Source of the DNA: Streptomyces spiroverticillatus
Lineage (GTDB): Bacteria; Actinomycetota; Actinomycetes; Streptomycetales; Streptomycetaceae
Assembly (NCBI GenBank): GCA_014650415.1
Contig: BMUX01000005.1
Span: forward strand, 1 to 64,000
DNA length: 64,000 bases
Direction of reading: 5' to 3'
Below are positions 34,715 to 43,932 of this stretch, piece by piece (position 1 is the stretch's first letter; every line of letters starts with the position of its first letter). The position numbers and the translations under genes were made by a program. The notes beneath the pieces were generated by a model. That model made no database searches. It had not been told where the DNA came from and saw nothing but the letters and a program-made list of their open reading frames with translations.

Positions 34715-35413
34715 GTGCCCAGTTCCCCGCACATCGTGAGCGACGTGATGACGCAGACCGTCGTCTCGGTCGGACGTGACGCCGCGTTCAAGGAGATCGT
34801 CGAGCTGATGGCCCAGTGGAAGGTGAGTGCCCTGCCCGTGCTGGAGGGGGAGGGACGGGTGATCGGCGTGGTGTCGGAGGCCGACCTGCTGCCGAAGGAG
34901 GAGTACCGGGACGACCTGCCGGACCTCTCGCGGACCGGCGGCGGCGCAGCATCTGCCACCGGCTCGGCGGCGGCCGCCGCGAAGGCAGCGCGCCTGGCCG
35001 AACTCGCCAAGGCCTCCGCGACGACCGCGAACGCCCTGATGAGCACGCCCGCCGTCACCGTGCACGCCGACACCACCCTCGCCCAGGCGGCCCGCATCAT
35101 GGCCCGGCGCGGGGTGAAGCGGCTGCCCGTGGTCGACCGCATCGGCATCCTCCAGGGCATGGTGAGCCGCGGCGACCTGCTCAAGGTCTTCCTGCGCCCC
35201 GATGCCGAACTCGCCGCCGAGGTGCACCGCACACTGGCCCCGCTCTTCCCCCGGCAGGACGTCACCACCACCGTGCACGACGGGGTGGTCACCCTCCGGG
35301 GCACGATGCACGACCGCCGCCTGGTCCCGGTGGCCGCCCGGCTCGCCCAGTCGGTCGAGGGCGTCGTCGACGTACGGCTGGACCTCTCCGTTCCGGACGA
35401 TCAGCACCGATGA
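34715..35413 (+). CDS. CBS-CBS-BON domain protein, second copy
   Basis: 232 residues from GTG 34715, with GAGGAGG 8 bases upstream. First [23 protein letters not shown] and [20 protein letters not shown]. An Ala-rich linker (about 75-100) follows. Second [66 protein letters not shown]. It is a paralogue of the protein at 27954. It is located between the hydrogenase large subunit and hypD, overlapping hypD by ATGA, so it is co-translated with hydrogenase genes and may report adenylate or redox state to the enzyme or its maturation. Confidence 0.92.
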   Translation: MPSSPHIVSDVMTQTVVSVGRDAAFKEIVELMAQWKVSALPVLEGEGRVIGVVSEADLLPKEEYRDDLPDLSRTGGGAASATGSAAAAAKAARLAELAKASATTANALMSTPAVTVHADTTLAQAARIMARRGVKRLPVVDRIGILQGMVSRGDLLKVFLRPDAELAAEVHRTLAPLFPRQDVTTTVHDGVVTLRGTMHDRRLVPVAARLAQSVEGVVDVRLDLSVPDDQHR

Positions 35414-36510
35414 AGTACCTGGAGGAGTACCGCGACCCCGCCCTCGCCCGGCAGTTGCTCGCCGAGCTGGGGCGCGTCGCCACCCGCCCCTGGCGTCTCA
35501 TGGAGGTGTGCGGCGGCCAGACGCACACCCTGGTGCGCCAGGGCATCGACGAACTCCTGCCCGCCGGCATCCGTATGATCCACGGCCCCGGCTGCCCGGT
35601 CTGCGTCACCCCGCTGGAGACCCTCGACCGGGCCATGGCCGTCGCCGCCCGGCCCGGCGTGATCCTCACCAGCTTCGGCGACATGCTCCGGGTCCCCGGC
35701 AGCAGCACCGATCTGCTCTCCCTGCGGGCCAGGGGCGCGGACGTACGGGTGGTGTACACGCCGATGGACGCGGTGCGCCTCGCCCGGCAGCACCCGGACC
35801 GCGAGGTCGTCTTCCTCGCCGTCGGCTTCGAGACGACCGCACCGGCCAACGCGATGACCGTCCTGCACGCCGACCGTCTCGGGCTCGCCAACTTCTCGCT
35901 GCTGGTCAGCCATGTGCTCGTACCGCCCGCCATGACCGCGCTGCTCGACGACCCGGACTGCGAGGTCCAGGCGTTCCTGGCGGCGGGACACGTCTGCGCG
36001 GTGATGGGCTGGGAGGAGTACGAGCCGATCGCCCGCCGGTACGAAGTCCCCGTCGTCGTCACCGGGTTCGAACCGCTCGACCTGCTGGAGGGCATCCTGA
36101 TGGCCGTCACCCAGCTCGAGAAGGGCCGCCACGAGGTGGAGAACCAGTACGTCCGGGCGGTCCGCCGGACCGGCAACACCGCCGCCCGGGACGTCGTCTC
36201 CCGGGTCTTCCGCGTCACCGACCGGGCCTGGCGCGGCATCGGCACGCTGCCCGCCAGCGGCCTTGAACTCGCCCCGGAATACGCGGAGTTCGATGCCTCG
36301 CGGCGCTTCGATGTCGGCGGCCTGCACCCCGTCGAGGACCCCGCGTGCATCGCCGGGAGCATCCTCACGGGGGCCAAACTGCCCACCGACTGCGCCGCCT
36401 ACGGAACCCGCTGCACCCCGCGCACCCCGCTCGGCGCACCCATGGTGTCCTCCGAGGGCACCTGCGCCGCCTTCCACGCGGCAGGCCGCACCAGGAGGAC
36501 CCCCGCATGA
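35410..36510 (+). CDS. hypD: Hydrogenase maturation protein HypD
   Basis: 366 residues. Conserved HypD signatures are [20 protein letters not shown] (about 31-50), [48 protein letters not shown] and [14 protein letters not shown]. The C-terminal 4Fe-4S ligand cluster is [25 protein letters not shown] in segments. HypD with HypC reduces and assembles the Fe(CN)2CO cofactor. It starts within the CBS stop (ATGA) and overlaps hypE (ATGA). Length is normal. Confidence 0.97.
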   Translation: MKYLEEYRDPALARQLLAELGRVATRPWRLMEVCGGQTHTLVRQGIDELLPAGIRMIHGPGCPVCVTPLETLDRAMAVAARPGVILTSFGDMLRVPGSSTDLLSLRARGADVRVVYTPMDAVRLARQHPDREVVFLAVGFETTAPANAMTVLHADRLGLANFSLLVSHVLVPPAMTALLDDPDCEVQAFLAAGHVCAVMGWEEYEPIARRYEVPVVVTGFEPLDLLEGILMAVTQLEKGRHEVENQYVRAVRRTGNTAARDVVSRVFRVTDRAWRGIGTLPASGLELAPEYAEFDASRRFDVGGLHPVEDPACIAGSILTGAKLPTDCAAYGTRCTPRTPLGAPMVSSEGTCAAFHAAGRTRRTPA

Positions 36511-37583
36511 GCACGAGCACGAGCACGAACACGGGCACCGCCCTCACCCCGAACGCCGACTGCCCCCTCCCCCACCACGAGCGCGAACGCGTCCAGCTCG
36601 GCCACGGGGCGGGCGGACGGCTCACCGCCGAACTCCTCGAATCCGTGATCCTGCCCGCCGTCGGCGGCTGCGGGACCGGGCCGCTCGAAGACGCCGCCCT
36701 GCTCCCCTCGTACGGTGAACTCGTCGTCTCCACCGACTCGTTCGTGGTCAGCCCGTTGTCCTTCCCCGGCGGCGACATCGGCTCGCTCGCCGTGCACGGC
36801 ACCGTCAACGACCTCGCCATGCGCGGTGCGATGCCGCTCGCCCTCACCCTGTCGGTGATCGCCGAGGAGGGGCTGCCGCTGGACGAACTGCGCACCGTCC
36901 TCGCCTCGGCGGGCAAGGCCGCGCGCGAGGCGGGCGTGCCCGTCGTCACCGGGGACACCAAGGTCGTGGGGCGGGGAGCCGCCGACCGGCTGTTCCTCAA
37001 CACCACCGGCGTCGGCCGCCGCCTGCCCAGTCTGCTGCCTTCGGCGGCGGGGGCTCGGCCGGGCGACGCGGTGCTCCTCTCCGGGCCGATCGGGCTGCAC
37101 GGCACCGCCGTCCTGTCCACCCGCGAAGGGCTCGGCTTCGAGGCCGACATCGCCTCCGACACCCGCCCCCTGCACCGCCTGGTGCGTGCGCTCGCTCCGT
37201 ACGGTCCGGACGTGCACGCCCTGCGGGACCCCACTCGGGGCGGGCTGGCGACCACCCTCAACGAGATCGCCCACGACTCCTGCCTCCGGGTGGAGATCGA
37301 CGAGGCGGCTGTGCCCGTGCCCCCGGCGGTGGCCGCCGCCTGCGACCTCCTCGGGCTCGACCCGCTGATCGTCGCCAACGAGGGCTGCCTGGTCGCCTTC
37401 GTCGCGGCCCGCTCCGCCGACGCCGCGCTGGTCGCCCTGCGCGCCCTTCCCGAGGGCGCCCAGGCCGTACGGATCGGGCACACGGCGGAGGGCCCGGCGG
37501 GGCGGGTGGAGCTGCGCACTCTCGTCGGCGCACGCCGGGTGGTGGACGTACCCGTGGGCGAACAGCTCCCCCGCATTTGCTGA
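36507..37583 (+). CDS. hypE: Hydrogenase maturation protein HypE
   Basis: 358 residues of the PurM/AIR-synthase fold. ATP-site features are [40 protein letters not shown] and [15 protein letters not shown]. The C-terminus is PRIC, whose Cys is carbamoylated by HypF and dehydrated to thiocyanate. The first about 25 residues ([17 protein letters not shown]) are a Ser/Thr-rich extension encoded by an ACGAGC-type hexamer repeat. Last gene of the hydrogenase operon; devR follows 113 bp later with its own DevR-like box. hypA and hypB are not found in the window. Confidence 0.97.
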   Translation: MSTSTSTNTGTALTPNADCPLPHHERERVQLGHGAGGRLTAELLESVILPAVGGCGTGPLEDAALLPSYGELVVSTDSFVVSPLSFPGGDIGSLAVHGTVNDLAMRGAMPLALTLSVIAEEGLPLDELRTVLASAGKAAREAGVPVVTGDTKVVGRGAADRLFLNTTGVGRRLPSLLPSAAGARPGDAVLLSGPIGLHGTAVLSTREGLGFEADIASDTRPLHRLVRALAPYGPDVHALRDPTRGGLATTLNEIAHDSCLRVEIDEAAVPVPPAVAAACDLLGLDPLIVANEGCLVAFVAARSADAALVALRALPEGAQAVRIGHTAEGPAGRVELRTLVGARRVVDVPVGEQLPRIC

Positions 37584-37618
37584 CGTGCAGTCAACTGCCC
37601 CTCGGAACGAGCTCATTG

Positions 37619-37632
37619 GGGCCGAACGGCCC
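37619..37632. promoter_or_regulatory. DevR-like box GGGCCGAACGGCCC (devR autoregulation)
   Basis: A perfect-arm palindrome 64 bp upstream of the devR start at 37696. The central AA is the reverse complement of the TT centre of the other boxes. Confidence 0.7.
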
Positions 37633-37695
37633 TGGTGTGCAGGGGGTCGCGCACGGCACGATCGGTACGGGACGACAGAAACGCGAGGGGCAGTC

Positions 37696-38388
37696 ATGAC
37701 CGCACGGGCGTTCTCGCCGCAGCAACCGATCCGGATCTTCCTCCTGGACGACCACGAGGTCGTCCGGCGCGGAGTGCACGACCTGCTCGACTCCGAGCCG
37801 GACATGACGGTGGTCGGCGAGGCGGGCACGAGTGAACAGGCCCTGGTCCGGGGGCCCGCGCTGCGCCCCGACGTGGCGATCCTGGACATCCGGCTGCCGG
37901 ACAGCGACGGCATCACCGTCTGCCGCGACCTGCTGTCGCGCACGCCGGGGCTGGCCTGCCTGATGCTGACCTCGTTCGACGACGACGACGCGCTGCTCGA
38001 CGCCATCATGGCGGGGGCCTCCGGGTACGTGCTGAAGCAGATCAAGGGCTCGGACCTGGTGGAGGCCGTCCGTACGGTGGCGTCCGGCCAGTCGATGCTG
38101 GACCCGGCGACGACCGCCCGGCTGATGAGCAGCCTGCGCGGACCCACGCAGGAGGAGCCGGCACAGGACGCGCGGCTGGCGGGGCTCAGTACGCGGGAGC
38201 GGGAGATCCTGGCGCTGATCGGGGAGGGGCTCACCAACCGGCAGATCGGCAAGCGGCTGTACCTCTCGGAGAAGACGGTGAAGAACCACATCTCGCGGCT
38301 GCTGTCGAAGCTCGGGGTGGAACGGCGCATCCAGGCGGCGGTGCTGGCAACCCAGTTCACGCCGCCGCCGGGCGCGACGGGCGAGTGA
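37696..38388 (+). CDS. devR: NarL/LuxR-family response regulator, DevR/DosR/OsdR-like
   Basis: 230 residues. The receiver domain has FLLDDHEVVRRGVHDLL, phospho-acceptor Asp in VAILDIRLPDSDGITVC (about residue 64), and Thr and Lys switch residues in MLTSFDD and VLKQ. The LuxR HTH (about 160-220) is LSTREREILALIGEGLTNRQ, with recognition segment EKTVKNHISRLLSKLGVERR, closely similar to mycobacterial DevR. It is convergent with a DevS-like kinase ending 50 bp away. A GGGCCGAACGGCCC box lies 64 bp upstream, consistent with autoactivation. Streptomyces OsdR is the named functional counterpart. The same box precedes almost every operon in the island. Confidence 0.92.
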   Translation: MTARAFSPQQPIRIFLLDDHEVVRRGVHDLLDSEPDMTVVGEAGTSEQALVRGPALRPDVAILDIRLPDSDGITVCRDLLSRTPGLACLMLTSFDDDDALLDAIMAGASGYVLKQIKGSDLVEAVRTVASGQSMLDPATTARLMSSLRGPTQEEPAQDARLAGLSTREREILALIGEGLTNRQIGKRLYLSEKTVKNHISRLLSKLGVERRIQAAVLATQFTPPPGATGE

Positions 38389-38438
38389 GCGGGGGGGCAC
38401 GCCCGGCCCCGGGACCGCCCCAGCCCCCCACCCTCGCC

Positions 38439-40157
38439 CTACTTCAGCCCCTTGAGCGGCACCCGCCACACCAGCCGCGTCCCGCCCGACTCCCCCGCCA
38501 CGACGGTCATCCGCCCCTCCAGCAGCTCCGCCCGCTCCTCGAGGTTGCGCAGTCCGCTGCGCCGCTGCTCTCCCTCGGGCAGCCCGATGCCGTCGTCCGC
38601 CACCGTCACGGTCAGCACCCCCTGCCCCACGACCACCGAGACGTCCGTCCGCGAGGCCCCGGCGTGCCGGGCCACGTTCGACAGCGCCTCGCCCAGGACC
38701 GCCACCACCTCGTCGGCCACCGCGTGCGGCACGTCCGTGTCCAGCAGCCCCTCCATCCGCAGCGCGGGCGTGAACCCGAGCGCCGCGACGGCCTCCTCGA
38801 CCGTGCGCACCGCCCTGATCCGCAGGCCGCCGCCGGAAGCGGGCGACTCGTGGGACCGCAGCCCGAAGATGGTCGACCGGATGATCTTTATGGTCTCGTC
38901 GAGGTCGTCCACCGCCCGCACCAGCCGCTCCCTCGCCTCCGGGTGCTCGACGAATCGGCGGGCGCTCTGCAAGGTCATCCCGGTGGCGAACAGCCGCTGG
39001 ATCGCCAGGTCGTGCAGGTCGCGGGCGATCCGGTCACGGTCCTCCAGCAGGCTCACCTGCTCGGCGTCCCGCCGCCGGTCGGCCAGTTCCAGCGCCAGCG
39101 CCGCCTGCCCGGCGAACCCGGGGAGCGGTGCCGTCTCCGCCGCGCTGAACGCGGGCCGCCCCGCCGTACGGACCAGGACGAGCACCCCCCGCTCCCCGAT
39201 CGGGACCGCCACCGCGGGACCGAGCCCCTTCCACCGCTCCGGGGCGAACGTCACCCGGGGGTCGTCCCCGACGGACACCGACGCCACCAGCCCCCCTTCC
39301 CGCAGGGCCGCCCCCGCGAGCGTCCCCTCCCGGGGCACCGTCAGCCCGCGGTGCGCCTCCGCGCCCTCGCCCAGCGCCAGCACCCCGCGCAGCGACTGCT
39401 CCCCCTCCACCAGGTCGACCACGCCCAGCTCTGCGGACGTGATCAGGCACGCCCGCTCGACCATCACTTCCAGCACCCGGGCCTCCGGCATCCCGGACAG
39501 CAGTCCCGCCGTGAACTCGGTGCTGGCCTCCAGCCATTGCTCGCGCAGCCGCGCCTCCTCGTACAGCCGGGCGTTCTCGATCGCCACCCCGGCGGCGACG
39601 GCGAGCGTGGTCAGTACGGCCTCGTCCTCGGCGTCGAATTCGGCGCCGCCGCGCTTCTCCGTCAGGTAGAGGTTCCCGAACACCTCGTCGCGCACCCTGA
39701 CCGGCACTCCCAGGAAGGAGTGCATGGGCGGGTGGTTGGGCGGGAACCCGGAGGAGGCCGGATGCGCCGACAGTTCCGGCAGCCGCAGCGGCTCGGGATG
39801 GCGGATCACCTCCCCGAGCAGCCCGTGCCCCGACGGCAGGTCACCGATCCGCGCCCGCTGCTCCTCGTCGACGCCGATCGTCAGGAACTGGGCCAGCCGC
39901 TGGTCCTCCCCGATGACGCCCAGCGCCCCGTACTCGGCGTCGACCAGCACCACCGACGCCTCGACGATCCCCCGCAGCACCTGCGGCAGATCCAGCTCCC
40001 GCCCCACCGACAGCACGGCCTCCAGCAGCCCGTGCAGCCGGTCGCGGGTGCCGCGCACCGTCTGGATGCGCACCTGGAGTTCGTCGAGCAGCTCGTCCAG
40101 CCGGAACCTCCCGAGCCGGGCGTCCGACCTCTCGGTCCCGCCCCTGTCCTCGGCCAT
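38439..40157 (-). CDS. devS: DevS/DosT/OsdK-like GAF-GAF histidine kinase
   Basis: 572 residues. Two GAF domains (about 55-205 and 225-375) precede a HisKA_3 dimerisation domain (RDLHDLAIQRLFATGM, phospho-His in the second HD) and a HATPase (EALSNVARHAGAS, VADDGIGLP, GLRNLEERAELLEG). GAF A contains SGFPPNHPPMHSFLGVPVRV, the region of DevS that carries the haem-ligating His in M. tuberculosis; I have not verified the exact position. It probably senses O2, CO or NO, or redox, and phosphorylates the adjacent convergent DevR. The ATG at 40157 has GGAGGGG upstream; earlier starts add an Arg-rich nonconserved segment. No DevR-like box is seen before it. Confidence 0.92.
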   Translation of the reverse strand: MAEDRGGTERSDARLGRFRLDELLDELQVRIQTVRGTRDRLHGLLEAVLSVGRELDLPQVLRGIVEASVVLVDAEYGALGVIGEDQRLAQFLTIGVDEEQRARIGDLPSGHGLLGEVIRHPEPLRLPELSAHPASSGFPPNHPPMHSFLGVPVRVRDEVFGNLYLTEKRGGAEFDAEDEAVLTTLAVAAGVAIENARLYEEARLREQWLEASTEFTAGLLSGMPEARVLEVMVERACLITSAELGVVDLVEGEQSLRGVLALGEGAEAHRGLTVPREGTLAGAALREGGLVASVSVGDDPRVTFAPERWKGLGPAVAVPIGERGVLVLVRTAGRPAFSAAETAPLPGFAGQAALALELADRRRDAEQVSLLEDRDRIARDLHDLAIQRLFATGMTLQSARRFVEHPEARERLVRAVDDLDETIKIIRSTIFGLRSHESPASGGGLRIRAVRTVEEAVAALGFTPALRMEGLLDTDVPHAVADEVVAVLGEALSNVARHAGASRTDVSVVVGQGVLTVTVADDGIGLPEGEQRRSGLRNLEERAELLEGRMTVVAGESGGTRLVWRVPLKGLK

Positions 40158-40257
40158 CGACCCCTCCGTCCGGTGGCGGGCACGCGAAGTCGCCGCGCAG
40201 TCCACCGTATCCACGGGCCGGGCGGGGGGAAGGGTCCGGACCGCGGAAGGCCGGAAT

Positions 40258-42687
40258 TCACGGCTCATCCGTCCCGGGGGTCCCCCCGGGCAACGACAGC
40301 CTGTACGACTCCCCGGGCGCCACCGACACCCGTTGCCCGGGGAGCCGGATCTCGATCGGCAGCCGGTCGGAGGCGGGCACGCTCACCTCCAGCCGCCCCG
40401 GCGTCATCCGCAGGCGTACGTCCCAGTGCCCCCGGTAGCGCAACGAGAAGCCGTACGAGGACAGTTGCGGCAGCGGCGCGGGGTCGAGCCGCAGCACGTC
40501 GCCCCGGGTCTCCAGCCCGGTCAGCCCCCGCTGCACGAAGCCGAGGGTGCCCGCCATCGCCCCGAGATGGATGCCTTCGCCGGTCGTGCCGCCCTGGAGG
40601 TCCGCGACGTCGCCCCGCAGCGCCTCCAGGCAGTGGCTCCACGCGTCGGCCCGCCGCACCCGTGCCAGGACGTGCCCGTGGACGAGCGCGCTGAGCGTCG
40701 AGCCGTGACTGGTGCGGGCCAGGTAGTGGCCGACGGTGCGACGCCAGGTGTCCGCGTCGAGCGAGTGCCCCAACCGGGCGAACACCGCGCGCAGTTCCTC
40801 CGGCGGCAGCAGATGGCCGAGCATCAGCACGTCGGCCTGCTTGGAGGCCTGGTAGCGGTTGACGGAGTCCCCCTCGGCCTCCAGGATCCGGTCGAGCCTG
40901 CGGATGTTCCCGTACCGCTTGCGGTATCCCTCCCAGTCCAGTTCGGCCAGCTCGCCGTACCCCTCGAACTGGCTGACGACACCTGCGTGGAACGGCACGT
41001 GCAGGGTCCGCGACACCTCCTCCCACAGCTCCAGTTCGCCGCCGTCCAGCCCGATCCGCTCGGCGAGTTCGCGACGGCGCGGTTCCGGCAGCAGGTCCAG
41101 CAGTTCCAGGGCGCGGGCGAGGACCCAGGCGGCCATGACGTTGGTGTACGCGTTGTCGTCGAGCCCCGGCCCGGACGCGTCCGGGTACGCGTCGTGGTAC
41201 TCGTCGGGGCCGACCACCCCCCGGATGCGGTGCCGACCGATGCCCTCGTCGTACGTCGCCGAGGCCGCCCAGAACCGGGCGATCTGCAGCAGCATCTCCG
41301 CGCCCTTGGTGTGCAGGAACTCGGTGTCCCCGCTCGCCGCGCAGTACTGCCAGACGTTGTACGCGACCGCCGAGCCGACGTGCCGCTGAAGGTGCGAGTG
41401 GTCGGGCAGCCAGCGCCCCGACCGGGGGTTGAGGTGCAGTTTCTGGGTCTCCTCCCGGCCGTCGCTGCCGCTCTGCCACGGGTACATCGCCCCGGTGAGC
41501 CCCGCGTCCCGGGCGGCGGTGAGGGCGGGCTCCAGGCGGCGGTGGCGGTAGGTGAGCAGGGCGCGGGAGACCTCGGGGAAGTGCAGGTCGAGGTAGGGCA
41601 GGACGAACAGCTCGTCCCAGAAGACGTGTCCCCGGTACGCCTCGCCGTGCAGTCCGCGCGCGGGCACGCCCACGTCGAGGTCGGCGGTGTGCGGGGAGAG
41701 CGTCTGGAGCACGTGGAAGAGGTGCAGCCGCAGGATGCGTCCCGCTTCCCCGGGCACGTCCAGGGCGGCCCGCCGCCAGAGCTGGTCCCAGGCGGTCAGG
41801 TGGCTCTCCAGCAGTGCGTCGAAGCCGGGGGCGCGGGCCACCCGGTCGCGTGCGGCGTGCAGCGGGTCGCTGATGGCGGGGTCGCGGGAGGTGTGCAGGG
41901 CGACGGTCTTGTCGACGGTGACGGTGGTGCCGGGGGTGAGCCGCAGCCGCAGGTCCTGGACGACGCGACGCCCGTCGTGCCGGACGGCCGGGGCGGCCCC
42001 GGCGGGAGCTGCCGCGTCGGTGGTCAGCCGGGCCGCCAGGGCGATGCGGATGTCGGAGGTGCTGGTGCGGCAGCGCAGCCACACCGTGCCGGGGCTGCCC
42101 TCGCCGGTGTGCACGTGGACGAGGTGGCGGCCGTCGAGGTCGCGGTAGCGGTGCACGCCGCCGTTGGTGACACCGCCGTCGAGTGCCGCCTCGACGTCCA
42201 GGCACCCGGTGAAGTCCTCGGCCGTGAACTCGGTGCGCAGGGCGGCCAGATGGGGGTCGCCCATGTGCACGAGGCGCAGCTGCCGCATCCGCAGGGTGCC
42301 GTGCCCCGGGAGCACGTACCGCACGGTCCGCTCCAGCAGTCCGGAGGAGAGCAGGAGGGTCTGCCGGTGACCGTGCGCCGATGCCGAGTCCGGGCGGAGC
42401 CAGTCACCGGGACCGTCCTGCCCGTACGGACGGAACCGCAGCGGAAGCCAGTTGGGCAGGTTGACCAGGTCCTCGTTCTCCACCCGGCGTCCGGCCACCA
42501 CGGAGTGCAGCCGGTTGTAGCAGCCGGCGGCGTACGTGCCCGGGTAGTGCACCCCGTCCGCCGCGCACTCGGGGGCGGCGCCGCGGGTGGCGAAGTAGCC
42601 GTTGCCGAGGGTGCACAGGGACTCCCTGAGCGCCTCCTGCTCGGGGGTGTGCCCCTCGTACTCCCAGGTCCCGTCCGTGTCCCTCAT
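40258..42687 (-). CDS. GH65 family disaccharide phosphorylase (maltose/trehalose/kojibiose type)
   Basis: 809 residues. The N-terminal beta-sandwich (ESLCTLGNGYFATRGAAPE) is followed by an (alpha/alpha)6 catalytic barrel. FWDELFVLPYLDLHFPEVSR and the catalytic-acid motif GVVGPDEYHDAYPDA (Glu near residue 492) lie in it, and YKQASKQADVLM-type substrate residues appear as YQASKQADVLML. The enzyme splits an alpha-linked disaccharide with phosphate to glucose plus beta-glucose-1-phosphate. It is translationally coupled (ATGA) to the beta-phosphoglucomutase gene upstream, which converts that product to G6P. The exact sugar cannot be read from sequence; trehalose and maltose are the main candidates. 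Confidence 0.93.
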   Translation of the reverse strand: MRDTDGTWEYEGHTPEQEALRESLCTLGNGYFATRGAAPECAADGVHYPGTYAAGCYNRLHSVVAGRRVENEDLVNLPNWLPLRFRPYGQDGPGDWLRPDSASAHGHRQTLLLSSGLLERTVRYVLPGHGTLRMRQLRLVHMGDPHLAALRTEFTAEDFTGCLDVEAALDGGVTNGGVHRYRDLDGRHLVHVHTGEGSPGTVWLRCRTSTSDIRIALAARLTTDAAAPAGAAPAVRHDGRRVVQDLRLRLTPGTTVTVDKTVALHTSRDPAISDPLHAARDRVARAPGFDALLESHLTAWDQLWRRAALDVPGEAGRILRLHLFHVLQTLSPHTADLDVGVPARGLHGEAYRGHVFWDELFVLPYLDLHFPEVSRALLTYRHRRLEPALTAARDAGLTGAMYPWQSGSDGREETQKLHLNPRSGRWLPDHSHLQRHVGSAVAYNVWQYCAASGDTEFLHTKGAEMLLQIARFWAASATYDEGIGRHRIRGVVGPDEYHDAYPDASGPGLDDNAYTNVMAAWVLARALELLDLLPEPRRRELAERIGLDGGELELWEEVSRTLHVPFHAGVVSQFEGYGELAELDWEGYRKRYGNIRRLDRILEAEGDSVNRYQASKQADVLMLGHLLPPEELRAVFARLGHSLDADTWRRTVGHYLARTSHGSTLSALVHGHVLARVRRADAWSHCLEALRGDVADLQGGTTGEGIHLGAMAGTLGFVQRGLTGLETRGDVLRLDPAPLPQLSSYGFSLRYRGHWDVRLRMTPGRLEVSVPASDRLPIEIRLPGQRVSVAPGESYRLSLPGGTPGTDEP

Positions 42688-43469
42688 TCCGGTGCCTCTC
42701 CGGTGAGCAGTTCGCCGAGGTCGTGCACGACCAACTGGGCTCCGTGGCGCAGCAGTTCGGCAGAGCCGTCCGGCAGGGCGGTGCGGTCCACACCGATCAC
42801 CAGGCCGAATCCGCCGCGCCTGCCCGCCTCGACCCCGGCGAGGGCGTCCTCGACGACGGCGGTGCGGGGCGCGGGGACGCCCAGCCGGCGGGCGGCCTCC
42901 AGGAAGAGGTCGGGGGCGGGCTTGCCGGGGAGCCCGAGGCGGGCGGCCTCGCCGCCGTCGACCAGGGCGTCGAAGAGGCTCAACACCCCTGCCCGGGTGA
43001 GGAGTTCACGGGCGTGCCGGGAGGCGGAGGCCGCGGCGAGGGGCATACCGGCACGGCGCAGGGCGCGCAGGAGGCGTACCGTCCCGGGAAAGGCCAGGAC
43101 GTCCTGCTGCCGCAGCCGTTCGACGTACCGCGTGTCCTTGTCGGCGGCGACGTCCCGGACCAGGGCGGGCTCGGGGGCGATGCCGCGCGAGGCGAGGAAG
43201 GCCGCCGCGCCGTCCTGGCGCGATTTGCCGTCCACGAAGCGCGGGTAGTCCTCGTCGACGTCGAAGGGGCGGCGCTGGTCGGGGCGGAGCGGCGGGTACT
43301 GCCGCAGGAAGGCGTCGAAGGCGGCCTGCCAGGCGAGGGCGTGCAGCCGGGCCGAGTCGGTGATCACGCCGTCGGTGTCCAGGACGACCGCCTCGACGCC
43401 GCTCAGAGCGGGGGCCGGGTGCGGCACCGCGGGCCGGTGGCGGTGGGGGTGGCGGTGGGCGAAGGTCAC
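42684..43469 (-). CDS. HAD-superfamily beta-phosphoglucomutase
   Basis: 261 residues. Motif I is VVLDTDGVITDSARLHALAW (a canonical DxD). The cap domain has FVDGKSRQDGAAAFLASRGI, motif II is in AAASASRHARELL, the Lys is in LGLPGKPAPDLFLEAA and the acidic motif is VVEDALAGVEAG. It interconverts beta-G1P and G6P. The His-rich N-terminus (AHRHPHRHRPAVPHP) is unusual. It is first in an operon with the GH65 enzyme; a DevR-like box lies 74 bp upstream. Together they would mobilise a stored disaccharide without ATP cost in hypoxia. Confidence 0.92.
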   Translation of the reverse strand: MTFAHRHPHRHRPAVPHPAPALSGVEAVVLDTDGVITDSARLHALAWQAAFDAFLRQYPPLRPDQRRPFDVDEDYPRFVDGKSRQDGAAAFLASRGIAPEPALVRDVAADKDTRYVERLRQQDVLAFPGTVRLLRALRRAGMPLAAASASRHARELLTRAGVLSLFDALVDGGEAARLGLPGKPAPDLFLEAARRLGVPAPRTAVVEDALAGVEAGRRGGFGLVIGVDRTALPDGSAELLRHGAQLVVHDLGELLTGEAPE

Positions 43470-43542
43470 GGGCTGCCCTCCTGTCTCGTACGACGGTCGA
43501 GGCCGTGGGCCCAGCCTCCGGCGGGAACGCGGTTCGGTACAG

Positions 43543-43556
43543 GGGCCGTTGGGCCC
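43543..43556. promoter_or_regulatory. DevR-like box GGGCCGTTGGGCCC (sugar phosphorylase operon)
   Basis: It lies 74 bp upstream of the beta-phosphoglucomutase start, in the 106-bp gap after the preceding membrane gene. Confidence 0.65.
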
Positions 43557-43575
43557 CCGTACCGTCCGGCGGCCG

Positions 43576-43932
43576 TCACGGGAGCGAGGCGGGCCAGTGC
43601 AGGGCGGCGGCCGCGACGACCCCGGCGTCGAGCAGTACGCCGAAGGACAGCCAGGGGTGGAACCAGACCGCCTTGAGGACCAGCCCGGTCACCCCGGCCG
43701 CGACCGCCACGGCCGACCACGCACCGGCCTGCGCGGCCAGCGCCGCCCCCGCCACGACGTACAGGACGGCGGTGGCGGTGGCGAGGACGACGGAGGCCGT
43801 CCCGGAGCGCTTCCACGCCCAGGAGTGCCGGGGGTCGAACGGTGCGGACGCGTCGGCGGAGACCCACCACATGGGCAGGTGGATCAGACCGTGTGCGAAG
43901 AGGAAGGCCGCGACGAGCACGGTGCTGGTCAT
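43576..43932 (-). CDS. Small four-helix membrane protein
   Basis: 118 residues with four hydrophobic helices. The first begins [20 protein letters not shown]; the loop [13 protein letters not shown] and the final [20 protein letters not shown] follow. It is coupled by ATGA to the DUF4389 gene upstream. Function unknown. Probably regulated with the DUF4389 gene from the box near 44870. Confidence 0.75.
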   Translation of the reverse strand: MTSTVLVAAFLFAHGLIHLPMWWVSADASAPFDPRHSWAWKRSGTASVVLATATAVLYVVAGAALAAQAGAWSAVAVAAGVTGLVLKAVWFHPWLSFGVLLDAGVVAAAALHWPASLP

